The notes below the pieces were generated by a model. The model ran no database searches, was not told where the DNA came from, and saw only the letters and a list, made by a program, of their open reading frames with translations. Positions 9,699-18,126 of a stretch of 46,461 nucleotides of DNA are shown piece by piece. Numbering within the stretch: position 1 is the stretch's first letter; each line of letters starts with the position of its first letter. Origin of the DNA: Clostridia bacterium (GTDB lineage: Bacteria > Bacillota > Clostridia > Christensenellales > Borkfalkiaceae); assembly GCA_017397305.1 (NCBI GenBank), contig JAFQJB010000005.1, positions 1-46,461 on the forward strand. Direction: 5' to 3'. Made by a program: the position numbers and the translations under genes.

Positions 9699-10235
9699 TT
9701 AATAGTTATAACCGAGTTCGATTGCCTTGATATTCTTTTCCAAAAGTTCTGCTTTTTTAGCGGGAACCATTTGTGCAAGGCTGTTTTTGATTTGTTCCAA
9801 AGTCAAAAATCCTGCTTCTTTGATAACTTTACCAAGAATAATCATATTTGCAAGCCCTTCGAGTGAATTGTCGCTTGCCATTTGAGTTGCGGGAATTCCA
9901 AAAATTGAAACACCTTCTCTTTTGCATTCTTTTGCGATAAGCGAACTATCGAAAACGATATATCCACCCTCTTCGGTTTCGTTTAGATACTTTTCCAAAG
10001 AAGGAAGGTTCATAGCAATCAAAACGTCGGGCTTATCAACGATTGGTGAGCCGATTGAGTCGTCACTTAACGTTACGCTACAGTTAGCCGTACCACCACG
10101 CATTTCGGGGCCGTATGAAGGAAGCCAGCTTACTTCCATACCCGCTTTAAGTCCAGTATAAGCAACTGCTTTACCCGTAAAGAGTATACCTTGTCCGCCA
10201 AAGCCTGCAATCAAAATTTTAGTAGTCTTTCCCAT
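9699..10235 (-). CDS. 2-oxoacid:ferredoxin oxidoreductase, gamma subunit (VOR/KOR type)
   Basis: This is the small catalytic-domain subunit of a multi-subunit ferredoxin-dependent 2-oxoacid oxidoreductase. The 178 residues start with the family signature ILIAGFGGQGILFTGKAVA, followed by SWLPSYGPEMRGGTANCSV near residue 36 and DKPDVLIAMNLPSLEKY near 67. In the complex it sits beside the TPP subunit and helps bind CoA. It abuts the beta-subunit gene (10236) with no gap and is the last gene before a terminator. The partners point to branched-chain 2-oxoacids or 2-oxoglutarate; the operon context favours branched-chain substrates. Confidence 0.92.
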   Translation of the reverse strand: MGKTTKILIAGFGGQGILFTGKAVAYTGLKAGMEVSWLPSYGPEMRGGTANCSVTLSDDSIGSPIVDKPDVLIAMNLPSLEKYLNETEEGGYIVFDSSLIAKECKREGVSIFGIPATQMASDNSLEGLANMIILGKVIKEAGFLTLEQIKNSLAQMVPAKKAELLEKNIKAIELGYNY

Positions 10236-10982
10236 TTACTTTTCCTCCTTGTACTTATCTTTGTACACGCCCAGAGGATAATGAGTTTCCATATTCTCTT
10301 CAAGCCATTTTAGTGCTTCCTTCGGTGAAAGTCCCCAGTTTGTAGGACAAGTGGAAAGAACTTCGATAAGCGAGAAGCCTTTACCTTCGATTTGGTTTTG
10401 GAATGCGTGCTTAATCGCTTGTTTTGCCTTTCTAATATTTTTAACGTTGTTAACGGCAACACGTTCTAAGTATGACGCACCTTCAACTTGAGAAAGCATT
10501 TCACAAACCTTAACGGGATAACCAACAACGGTTACGTCTCTACCGTAAGGTGAGGTTTGGGTGATTTGCTTAGGCAAGGTTGTGGGAGCCATTTGACCAC
10601 CCGTCATGCCGTAAATTGCGTTGTTTACGAAAATTACCGTGATGTTTTCGTTTCTTGCAGCAGAGTGAACGGTTTCAGCCGTACCGATTGCAGCAAGGTC
10701 GCCGTCGCCTTGGTAGGTGAACACGATATTATCGGGGTTTGCCCTCTTTGCACCAGTTGCAACAGCGGGTGCCCTTCCGTGTGCGGCTTGAATCATATCG
10801 CAGTTAAAATAGTTATAAGAGAATACCGAGCAACCAACCGAAGCAATACCAATAGTTTTACCAGTTACGCCCAATTCTTCAAGCGCTTCGGCAACCAAAC
10901 GGTGAATAATACCGTGGGTACAACCCGGGCAGTAATGCAATTGATTATCAGTAAGACCTTTAGTCTTTTCAAATACTACCAT
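10236..10982 (-). CDS. 2-oxoacid:ferredoxin oxidoreductase, TPP-binding beta subunit
   Basis: The 248-residue subunit binds thiamine pyrophosphate. Visible features are HYCPGCTHGIIHRL near residue 16 and the TPP/Mg motif GDGDLAAIGTAE near 92, closing with IFVNNAIYGMTGGQ near 118. PTTLPKQITQTSPYGRD follows, as in VOR/KOR beta subunits. It forms the active site together with the alpha subunit, whose gene overlaps its start by 7 bp. The reaction is 2-oxoacid + CoA + oxidised ferredoxin to acyl-CoA + CO2 + reduced ferredoxin, reversible in many anaerobes. Confidence 0.93.
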   Translation of the reverse strand: MVVFEKTKGLTDNQLHYCPGCTHGIIHRLVAEALEELGVTGKTIGIASVGCSVFSYNYFNCDMIQAAHGRAPAVATGAKRANPDNIVFTYQGDGDLAAIGTAETVHSAARNENITVIFVNNAIYGMTGGQMAPTTLPKQITQTSPYGRDVTVVGYPVKVCEMLSQVEGASYLERVAVNNVKNIRKAKQAIKHAFQNQIEGKGFSLIEVLSTCPTNWGLSPKEALKWLEENMETHYPLGVYKDKYKEEK

Positions 10983-12046
10983 ACTTTTGCTTCTCCTTTT
11001 TCAATCTCGGTAAGTTTGTTTACGATTTCTTCGGGAGTCATCAAAACGCCACCCGTTCTGCCGTAAAAATATACCGGCTTTTGACAATTGATTGCAAGTT
11101 TAACGTCGTCAACCATTTGTCCCATGTTTAGTTCAACCGACAAGAAAGATTTAACCTTTCCTGCAGTTTTGTTTAAAATTTCCTTGGGGAAAGGCCACAA
11201 GGTGATTGGACGAATCATACCTACCTTAATACCGCGTTTTCTCGCTTCCATAATAGCGTTTTTAGAAATTCTTGCCGCGATACCGAATGCAACGATACAA
11301 ATTTCAGCATCGTCCATCATAAATTCTTCGTACATAACCTCGTTCTTCTCGATTTGTTCATATCTAGCATACCTAGAAAGGTTCCACTCTTCGAGTTGTG
11401 CGGGTGACAAAGAAAGAGAGTTTACAACGTTTCTGCCCTCGTGGGTAGAAGTACCAGTAGTTGCCCAAGGCTTGTCGTATTTTTTAACTTCGCCAAGGTC
11501 AAGGCTTACAGGTTCCATCATTTGACCAAGCGTACCGTCAGCCAAAATCATGCTGGGCATTCTATATTTATCAGCAAGGTCAAAGCCCTTAAAGGTCAAG
11601 TCAACCATTTCTTGAACGGATGCGGGTGCTAAAACGATTAAGTGATAGTCACCGTGACCGCCACCTTTGATTGCTTGGAAATAGTCCGATTGTGAGGGTT
11701 GAATACCACCAAGACCAGGACCACCACGTTGAACGTTTACGATAAGCGCGGGAAGTTCACAACCAGCAAGGTATGAAATACCTTCACTCTTTAGAGAAAT
11801 TCCTGGGCTTGAACTACTTGTCATAACCCTTTTACCGCAAGCCGAAACACCGATAACCATGTTTATTGCGGCAACTTCCGATTCTGCTTGAAGGAAAACA
11901 CCGCCGATTTTGGGCATACGCTTACTCATATAAGCGGCAACTTCGGTTTGGGGTGTAATGGGATAGCCAAAATAATGCATACAACCTGACATTATTGCGG
12001 CTTCCGCTAATGCTTCATTACCTTTCATTAACACTTTTTCTGCCAT
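10976..12046 (-). CDS. vorB: 2-oxoacid:ferredoxin oxidoreductase, alpha subunit (VorB-like)
   Basis: The 356-residue subunit has the pyrimidine-binding and transketolase C-terminal domains of alpha subunits. Diagnostic stretches are GCMHYFGYPITPQTEV near residue 21, FLQAESEVAAINMVIG near 51, TSSSSPGISLKSEG near 76 and QRGGPGLGGIQPSQSDY near 106. In my recollection these match the VorB (3-methyl-2-oxobutanoate:ferredoxin oxidoreductase) group more closely than pyruvate or 2-oxoglutarate enzymes, although KorA cannot be excluded. It has its own ferredoxin gene 9 bp upstream, so the enzyme is the four-subunit alpha-beta-gamma-delta type. Confidence 0.88.
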   Translation of the reverse strand: MAEKVLMKGNEALAEAAIMSGCMHYFGYPITPQTEVAAYMSKRMPKIGGVFLQAESEVAAINMVIGVSACGKRVMTSSSSPGISLKSEGISYLAGCELPALIVNVQRGGPGLGGIQPSQSDYFQAIKGGGHGDYHLIVLAPASVQEMVDLTFKGFDLADKYRMPSMILADGTLGQMMEPVSLDLGEVKKYDKPWATTGTSTHEGRNVVNSLSLSPAQLEEWNLSRYARYEQIEKNEVMYEEFMMDDAEICIVAFGIAARISKNAIMEARKRGIKVGMIRPITLWPFPKEILNKTAGKVKSFLSVELNMGQMVDDVKLAINCQKPVYFYGRTGGVLMTPEEIVNKLTEIEKGEAKVW

Positions 12047-12055
12047 ATTGCACCT

Positions 12056-12262
12056 CTATTTTTCAACCGTAATTACAGTATCGGGACACATCGTTGCACA
12101 GAACGCGCATCCAATACATTTGTCTTGTTCAGTAATCATTGCGGGGTGATAACCCTTAGCATTGATTTTGTCCTTTGCGAGCGCAATTATTTGCTTGGGG
12201 CAAACCGTTTCACATAGTCCGCAACCTTTGCAACGCTCTACGTCAAAAGTAACTTTTGCCAT
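12056..12262 (-). CDS. 2[4Fe-4S] ferredoxin, delta subunit of the oxidoreductase
   Basis: A 68-residue bacterial-type ferredoxin with two cluster motifs, CKGCGLCETVCP near residue 11 and CIGCAFCATMCP near 48, and little else. In four-subunit VOR/KOR enzymes this subunit carries electrons between the TPP site and external ferredoxin. Position directly before the alpha, beta and gamma genes supports that role over a free ferredoxin. Confidence 0.92.
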   Translation of the reverse strand: MAKVTFDVERCKGCGLCETVCPKQIIALAKDKINAKGYHPAMITEQDKCIGCAFCATMCPDTVITVEK

Positions 12263-12272
12263 ATTTTCTCCT

Positions 12273-12941
12273 TTACAGCCAATCGCCGTATTTTATACGT
12301 TCAATCGGCAATATTTTGCTTATATTTGTTAATTTTTCGTCTATTAAATCTCGTCTTACCGATGTAAATTTTATGGGAAGACTTGTGGCTTTTGATAATT
12401 CTTCACAAAACTTTAAGCCGTCGATTATCGTTTGAGCGGTAGTTTCGTCACCGAGATTTGCATTGTTTACAATTCCCGTAAAGTTAAGTTTTGCAGAATA
12501 CTCAATTTCTTTTTTGATTTGGATTGCGTCTTCCACCGTTCTCGTTTCAGGACGGAGGTTGTTGACAACCCACAAAACGTCGTAATCGTTTTCTTCCTTA
12601 ATTTGCTGATAAAACCTACCGAGTGCAAGCGCACCCCTATCGTCGCCACCGATATCAGCAACCGCATATCTAGATTTATCCGCCACCATTTGATATGATT
12701 TTGCGTTCATTGCGGGGATATCCACGTTGGTTTCAGCAAAAGGTGAAACAACCAATTCCACCCCCGCCTCTTCCAAGGTTTTTTGTGCGTCAACAGTTCT
12801 AAAATAAGGGTTTACGATATCTAAATCGTAAATACTTACGTCTTTTTTAAGGTTTTTAAGTGCCAGTGCGTAGTTTACAGCAACAAAGGTTTTGCCACTT
12901 CCGTAATGCCCCATAAATAGCGTTACGCGTTTATCAAACAT
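12273..12941 (-). CDS. P-loop ATP-binding protein (MinD/CobQ-like) of the VOR operon
   Basis: This 222-residue SIMIBI-class P-loop protein has a Walker A GHYGSGKT at about residues 11-18, a switch/DxD-like segment (YDLDIVNPYFRTVD) near 38, and AVADIGGDDRGALALG near 93, which looks like Walker B. It lacks the deviant-Walker KGGxGKT of true MinD/ParA. The first codon overlaps the stop of the aminotransferase gene (12941) and the ferredoxin follows after 10 bp, so it is embedded in the operon. Function unknown. A maturation, cluster-loading or regulatory role for the oxidoreductase is a guess from position only. Confidence 0.75.
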   Translation of the reverse strand: MFDKRVTLFMGHYGSGKTFVAVNYALALKNLKKDVSIYDLDIVNPYFRTVDAQKTLEEAGVELVVSPFAETNVDIPAMNAKSYQMVADKSRYAVADIGGDDRGALALGRFYQQIKEENDYDVLWVVNNLRPETRTVEDAIQIKKEIEYSAKLNFTGIVNNANLGDETTAQTIIDGLKFCEELSKATSLPIKFTSVRRDLIDEKLTNISKILPIERIKYGDWL

Positions 12942-14008
12942 TAAACTTTTACCTTATAGCACCAGCCTCTAACGTCGGGCTTTTTGCCCCATTGAATGCC
13001 AGTGAGTTCGTCGTAAAGTTTTTGAGTGAGTTCACCGATTTGGTTGTTTGAAACAACGTGGTCTACGTCTTTATAGAAAAGGTGACCGATAGGTGAAACG
13101 ACTGCTGCCGTACCTGTTCCCCACGCTTCTTCAAGTTTTCCGTTTTCGGCGGCGGTCAAAAGTTCGTCGACAGAGATAAGTCTTTCACTAACTTTATATC
13201 CCCACTCTTTAAGAATTTCAAGACAAGATTTTCTAGTAATACCGGGAAGAACTGAACCCGTAAGTTCGGGGGTCGCAATTTCGCCGTCAATCTTAAACAT
13301 AACGTTCATTGCGCCAACTTCTTCGATATATTTTCTTTCAACGCCATCAAGCCAAAGAACTTGTGTAAAGCCCTTTGCTTCGGCACGTTTGCCAGCCCTT
13401 AAACTTGCCGCGTAGTTACCACCACATTTGGCATATCCCGTACCACCGCGAACGGCACGAACGTCTTCACTTTCAATACTGATTTTAACAGGGTTAATAC
13501 CTTCAGCATAGTAACTGCCAACGGGCGACAAAATGATAACGAACGTTGCGTTATGAACTGCGTGCACACCGAGCGATTCGTCGTTACCAAACATAAACGG
13601 ACGGATATAAAGCGAAGTACCGGGAAGATTGGGAATCCAATCGTATTCTAAAGTAATAAGCGTTTCTAATGCTTTTAAGGTAAACTCTTCGTCTAAAGTG
13701 GGAAGGCAAAGTCTTTCAGCAGAATCGTTCATTCTCTTGATGTTTTCAATAGGACGGAACATTTGATATCCGTCATCCGTTCTATAAGCCTTCATACCCT
13801 CGAAAATTTCCGCACCGTAATGCAATACGGTCGATGCGGGATGAATGGGAATATAGTCGAACGGAACGATTTTTGCATCGTGCCAACCTTCTTTATCGTT
13901 ATATTGCATAACGAACATGTGGTCGGTAAAGAATTTACCGAAACCGAGCTTAGAAAAGTCTGGTTTTTGTTTTAAGGTTTTTGCTTTTTCAATTTTTATT
14001 TCCATCAT
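12941..14008 (-). CDS. ilvE: branched-chain amino acid aminotransferase
   Basis: A PLP-dependent fold-type IV aminotransferase that interconverts Leu, Ile, Val and their 2-oxoacids with glutamate/2-oxoglutarate. The 355 residues match the long (BCAT group II, mammalian-like) form: LHYGAEIFEGMKAYR near residue 62, catalytic Lys K194 in RGGTGYAKCGGNYAAS, then VLWLDG and EEVGAMNVMF near 215-235, and the phosphate-binding TGSVLPGITRKS near 252. The first ATG (14008) has a GAGG site at 7-nt spacing and is preferred to the ATG three bases later. The gene lies between an acyl-CoA synthetase fusion and the VOR genes, so the amino acid, oxoacid and acyl-CoA steps are all in one unit. Confidence 0.95.
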   Translation of the reverse strand: MMEIKIEKAKTLKQKPDFSKLGFGKFFTDHMFVMQYNDKEGWHDAKIVPFDYIPIHPASTVLHYGAEIFEGMKAYRTDDGYQMFRPIENIKRMNDSAERLCLPTLDEEFTLKALETLITLEYDWIPNLPGTSLYIRPFMFGNDESLGVHAVHNATFVIILSPVGSYYAEGINPVKISIESEDVRAVRGGTGYAKCGGNYAASLRAGKRAEAKGFTQVLWLDGVERKYIEEVGAMNVMFKIDGEIATPELTGSVLPGITRKSCLEILKEWGYKVSERLISVDELLTAAENGKLEEAWGTGTAAVVSPIGHLFYKDVDHVVSNNQIGELTQKLYDELTGIQWGKKPDVRGWCYKVKV

Positions 14009-14020
14009 GATATAACCTCG

Positions 14021-16474
14021 CTATTTCATGTTTTTAATTTTTTCAATTGCGTCTTCGCGCATCTTATATTTCAAAATTTTACCAGCGGCGTTCATCGGGA
14101 AGTCGCTAACAAATATAAAGTATCTTGGAACTTTATGCTTTGCCATGTGCGAATTTCCATATTCTCTCATTTCCTCTTCGCTTGAAGTTTCACCTTTTTT
14201 AAGAATTATGTAAGCACATGCTTCTTCGCCGTATCTAGCGTCGGGAACACCGACAACTTGAACGTCCCTAACCTTATCGTTAGTAAGATAAAATTCTTCA
14301 ATTTCTCTAGGATAAAGGTTTTCGCCACCACGAATAATCATATCCTTTAATCTACCCGTAACTTTATAATATCCGTCGGGTGTTCTACAACAAATATCAC
14401 CGCTGTGGAGCCAGCCCTCAGCATCGATTGTTTGTTCGGTTGCTTTGGGCATTTTATAATATCCCTTCATAATGTTATATCCACGAGCAACGAATTCACC
14501 GTTTTGTCCGTCAGGCAATTCTTCGCCGGTTTCGGGGTCGATAATCTTACATTCAACACCTGGGAATGCACTTCCAACCGTCTCTACCCTATGGTCGATA
14601 TCTTCGTTAACTTCACCCATAGTACAGCCTGGTGATGCTTCGGTTTGACCATAAACGCTTATAATTTCGGTCATATTCATTTCTTTTGCTGCACGGCGCA
14701 TAAGGTCAGGCGGGCAGTTTGCACCAGCCATAATACCTGTTCTTATGTGTGAAAAATCGGTTTTTGCAAAGTCTGCATGGGCAAACATTGCTATAAACAT
14801 TGTGGGAACGCCGTTAAAACAAGTGATTTTTTCGTCGTTTACGCACGCAAGTGAAGACTTGGGCGAAAAATACGGCATTGGGCAAAGCGTTCCGCCATGC
14901 GTCATGGTGCTAGTCATTGAAAGCACCATACCAAAGCAGTGGAACATTGGCACTTGAATCATCATTCTATCCGCCGTGGATAAGTCCATTCTATCGCCTA
15001 TGATTTTGCCGTTGTTTACAATGTTTCGGTGGGTAAGCATTACGCCTTTTGGGAAACCCGTTGTTCCCGAAGTGTATTGCATGTTGCAAACGTCGTCGGG
15101 TTTAACCTCGAACGCACGTCTACGAACTTCCTCTTGCGGAACTAAACTATAACGTTTAACAAAATCGTTCCATTCTAAACATCCGTCCATATCAAAGCCA
15201 ACTGTTATTACGTTGCGTAAAAACGGAAGTTTTTTAGAATACAAGGGTTGTCCAGCGGTCATGTCTTTAAGTTCGGGACAAAGTTCTTCAATGATTTCTT
15301 TATAATTGGAGTCCTTACAACTATCAATCATAACCAAAGTATGCGTATCGGACTGCCTTAAAAGATATTCCGCCTCGTGAATTTTATAGGCTGTGTTAAC
15401 CGTTACCAAAACGGCACCGATTTTTACGGTTGCCCAAAATGTTAAAAACCACTGTGGAACGTTGGTTGCCCAAATTGCAACGTGATGCCCTGCTTTTACA
15501 CCCAAAGAAATGAGTGCCGCTGCGACCTTATCCACGTCGTTTCTAAACTGAGAATAAGTTCTCGTATAGTCTAAAGTAGTGTACTTAAAAGCATATTGGT
15601 CGGGATAATTTTCCACTATTTCGTCAAGAACTTGTGAAAACGTTAAGTCTAAAACGTCGTACTTTTTCCAAGGAAAAGTTCCGGTTTTTGAGCGGTTATA
15701 GTGCACTTCTTTTGTGGGTTTTACGTTTGCACTGCCGTCGAGATAACTCTTAAAATGGGTTAAAATTATGTCGGCAGAAGTAATTTCGCCCGAATCCATA
15801 ACCGAAACGTATCCGTCGTAGTTGAGCGAACGAAGTGCGTTGACAAAATCTTTAACGGGCAATTCGCCGTCGCCGATTAAAACGTTCTTACCGTCCTTTT
15901 TATCTCCCAATCTAACGTATTCAATGTACGCACCGAGCGTTTGAATGGTTTTATCAGCCGATTCACCCGCCGTGAAAAAAGTTTCACGCATGTTCCAGCA
16001 CACCTTTAAGGTTGCCGTGCCGAAAAGGTTGATTACGTCCAAAACTTTTTCGGTATTAACAAGCGCACCGCACGTTTCGATTAAAATTGATAAGTTATTT
16101 TGCTCAGCATAATCTAAAATAGGTCTTAACACGGCTTTAAGTTGTTGGTTTGAAAGGTCTTCTTCCATACTAACGACAACACCGCTGATTGAGGCAAGCG
16201 ACGCATAGTCAACGGCTTTTTTAACCGCTTCAATATCCATGCCTTCCCTTATGCTTTCAGCACAAGTTATTACTGGTATTGCAATATGGCGGTTGACAAG
16301 TTTTCTCTTTGCGTCGGCAGAAACGTCCGTACGGAAAATACTGTCGATATGGGACAACTTTTCTTCTTCAACATTGCAAATTTCAATGCCGTCAAACCCA
16401 TAACTTTGCGCCACGTTACACAGTTCTATAAAACTGTCCGTATTTACAAATTTATTTGGAAACGAAAACTTCAT
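14021..16474 (-). CDS. fusion: TIM-barrel (xylose-isomerase-like) domain + AMP-forming acyl-CoA synthetase
   Basis: The 817-residue product has two parts. Residues 1-255 look like an AP-endonuclease-2/sugar-isomerase TIM barrel: YGFDGIEICN near 25, ILIETCGA near 132, GDGELPVKDF and LNYDGYVSVMD near 205-230. Some of the usual metal ligands appear altered. Residues 275-817 form a complete ANL-family ligase: YTSGTTGFPKGVMLTHRN (P-loop), VYGQTEASPG, GWLHSGD, GRLKDMIIRGGENLYPREIE and the C-terminal catalytic Lys in NAAGKILKYKMRE. It should activate a carboxylic acid to acyl-AMP and acyl-CoA. Neighbours suggest a branched short-chain acid, by inference. It starts 1 bp after the LeuA-like gene, with a GAGG site inside that gene. 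No frameshift or internal start separates the domains. Confidence 0.87.
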   Translation of the reverse strand: MKFSFPNKFVNTDSFIELCNVAQSYGFDGIEICNVEEEKLSHIDSIFRTDVSADAKRKLVNRHIAIPVITCAESIREGMDIEAVKKAVDYASLASISGVVVSMEEDLSNQQLKAVLRPILDYAEQNNLSILIETCGALVNTEKVLDVINLFGTATLKVCWNMRETFFTAGESADKTIQTLGAYIEYVRLGDKKDGKNVLIGDGELPVKDFVNALRSLNYDGYVSVMDSGEITSADIILTHFKSYLDGSANVKPTKEVHYNRSKTGTFPWKKYDVLDLTFSQVLDEIVENYPDQYAFKYTTLDYTRTYSQFRNDVDKVAAALISLGVKAGHHVAIWATNVPQWFLTFWATVKIGAVLVTVNTAYKIHEAEYLLRQSDTHTLVMIDSCKDSNYKEIIEELCPELKDMTAGQPLYSKKLPFLRNVITVGFDMDGCLEWNDFVKRYSLVPQEEVRRRAFEVKPDDVCNMQYTSGTTGFPKGVMLTHRNIVNNGKIIGDRMDLSTADRMMIQVPMFHCFGMVLSMTSTMTHGGTLCPMPYFSPKSSLACVNDEKITCFNGVPTMFIAMFAHADFAKTDFSHIRTGIMAGANCPPDLMRRAAKEMNMTEIISVYGQTEASPGCTMGEVNEDIDHRVETVGSAFPGVECKIIDPETGEELPDGQNGEFVARGYNIMKGYYKMPKATEQTIDAEGWLHSGDICCRTPDGYYKVTGRLKDMIIRGGENLYPREIEEFYLTNDKVRDVQVVGVPDARYGEEACAYIILKKGETSSEEEMREYGNSHMAKHKVPRYFIFVSDFPMNAAGKILKYKMREDAIEKIKNMK

Positions 16475-16475
16475 A

Positions 16476-17843
16476 TTAGTTTTCCTCGTAAACTATTTTA
16501 TTGAGCGCATTGATAAACGCGCGGATACAAGCGCCGATAATGTCGGTTGACACGCCGTTGCCAGAATATAGTTTTCCATTAGCCCTAAGCCTTATGATAG
16601 AAGAACCAACAGCCCCTCTACCCTTGGTTACTGCGTGAACTTGAAAATCGTCAAGTTCATAGTGGTGCCCAACGATTTGTTCGATAGCATGAAAAGCTGC
16701 GTCGATAGGTCCGTCACCAGTGGAAACGCCGGTAAGTTTTTCTCCATCCTTTTCTAGTGTAACGTTTGCGGTTGCCGAAATAATATTACTGCTGTTTACC
16801 ACAAAGTTTACCAAGTGATAGGTAGACGGAACTTGCATAGCCGTGCTAGCAATAATGGCTTCCAATTCCTTAACGTCGATTGCCTCTTTTTTAGAAGTAA
16901 CCTTTTTGAACTCGTCAAAAACTTTACCCATATCCGAATCGGAAAGTTCGTATCCAAGTTGCTTAACAGCTGAACATACTTGACTTAAGTTTGCTTTAGC
17001 ATTAAGTTTTTCGCATTTTTGTTCGGCACTATCTTCAGCTTGATTAATAACTTGACCGCTGATTTTATCACAAACGGTTTTAATCTTGGTAACGTCTACG
17101 TTAATATCTAAGTTGAGGTCGAACTTTTTTGCCCTAAACACTTCTGCCAAAACGTCCACTGAAAGTCCACCCATAACCGAGGTTTTAACACCATCGGCAC
17201 CCGCTTTGAGCGCAGAGATTGCCGAAGCGCATTCAAGTGAAAGTGCATTTGACGGCTGAACGTTAACCTTAACGTCAAAAACGTCTTTAATTTCTTTAAC
17301 TGCGTTATAAAAATCTTCTGGAAAAGCAATGCCAGCATCGTCCGAAATGGTGACTTCGGTTGCGCCCGCTTCAACTGCGGTTTTTACGCATTTGATAAGG
17401 AAACCTTCTTCCGCCCTAAAAGCATCTTTTGCGACAAACTCCACCTTTTCGCACTTCTCTTTTGCTTTTATAATAAGTTCTGCAATCTTTTCAATCATTG
17501 CAGGTGCTTTAAGGTGATAATGATATTCCATTTGTGCAGTAGACACAGGCATAACCACTTGCAAACAAAAATTCGCCGCGTCCTTTACGCATTGAACGGC
17601 AACGTCAAGCGACTCTAAATCGCTTCCAACGGGAATTTTGATAACCGCACCCTTAACTGATGATGCAATGGTGCGACATATAACTTCATTTTCTTTTAAG
17701 TTTGCCAAAAGAGGCAATTCGATGCAATCAACTTTTGCTAGGTCAAGTTTTTCGGAAATAGCAAGCTTTTCCCTAAATGTTAAGGAAAGTTTTTGCTCTT
17801 CAATAGATTTCAACGTTACGTCTGAAACAATAATCTTTTTCAT
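16476..17843 (-). CDS. LeuA-like protein lacking catalytic metal ligands, with intact leucine-binding regulatory domain
   Basis: The 455-residue protein aligns over its length with 2-isopropylmalate synthase. The barrel core is kept (KVEFVAKDAFRAEEGF, AGATEVTISDDAGIAFPEDF), and the C-terminal LeuA dimer/allosteric domain is clear: VSTGDGPIDAAFHAIEQI near 370 and NGVSTDIIGACIRAFINALN near 430. The catalytic N-terminal motif DTTLRDGEQ is replaced by DVTLKSIEEQ, so Arg becomes Lys and the metal-ligand Asp becomes Ser. The HxHND metal site is VQPSN here, and the NGxGERxGN region is gone. It is therefore unlikely to condense acetyl-CoA with 2-oxoisovalerate. It is the first gene behind tandem T-boxes, with an AGAGGAG ribosome binding site. 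It may act as a leucine sensor or have a new reaction. Confidence 0.85.
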   Translation of the reverse strand: MKKIIVSDVTLKSIEEQKLSLTFREKLAISEKLDLAKVDCIELPLLANLKENEVICRTIASSVKGAVIKIPVGSDLESLDVAVQCVKDAANFCLQVVMPVSTAQMEYHYHLKAPAMIEKIAELIIKAKEKCEKVEFVAKDAFRAEEGFLIKCVKTAVEAGATEVTISDDAGIAFPEDFYNAVKEIKDVFDVKVNVQPSNALSLECASAISALKAGADGVKTSVMGGLSVDVLAEVFRAKKFDLNLDINVDVTKIKTVCDKISGQVINQAEDSAEQKCEKLNAKANLSQVCSAVKQLGYELSDSDMGKVFDEFKKVTSKKEAIDVKELEAIIASTAMQVPSTYHLVNFVVNSSNIISATANVTLEKDGEKLTGVSTGDGPIDAAFHAIEQIVGHHYELDDFQVHAVTKGRGAVGSSIIRLRANGKLYSGNGVSTDIIGACIRAFINALNKIVYEEN

Positions 17844-17863
17844 ATTTATCTCCTCTTTCTACA

Positions 17864-18046
17864 AAAAAACCCTGACAAATCTTGTCAGGGACGATTTTCA
17901 CCGCGGTACCACCCGTGATTTATTGCTAATATTAGCAATCACTCAAAACCTTTAACGGAGCTACCCGAAAACCGCTACTAAACCTAGAAAATTCGGTCAA
18001 TTTTTCCGTCCCATTTGACATTAAGTATATATAATAATATAATATT
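17864..18046 (-). ncRNA. proximal T-box leader with missing/degenerate Stem I
   Basis: Minus strand: the T-box core GGGTGGTACCGCGG (17901-17914) is followed by a terminator hairpin CCCTGACAA / TTGTCAGGG plus T-run (17864-17890), 20 bp before the LeuA-like start. Upstream are AGTAG and CTCCGTTAAAGG elements shared with the distal copy. The AGAGAG and GGNGC features of Stem I are absent. Only a short AAAATT / AATTTT hairpin and an AT-rich palindrome occupy the 72 nt before AGTAG. It looks like a T-box with antiterminator but no recognisable specifier domain. Confidence 0.8.
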
Positions 18047-18052
18047 ATTACT

Positions 18053-18082
18053 ATTATATATTGTATCATATCGGATTGTCAA
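18053..18082 (-). promoter_or_regulatory. promoter between the two T-boxes
   Basis: Minus strand: TTGACA (18077-18082), an 18-bp spacer, TATAAT (18053-18058). It would feed the proximal T-box and the LeuA-like operon independently of the distal leader. Confidence 0.7.
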
Positions 18083-18126
18083 GCAAATAAGTGACAATAG
18101 AGGTGTTATACGGCTTAAACTAAACA

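Noticed and set aside
16476..17843. Frameshifted or decaying leuA pseudogene
   Set aside because: The frame is open over 455 codons with a strong ribosome site and conserved regulatory domain; loss is confined to catalytic positions.
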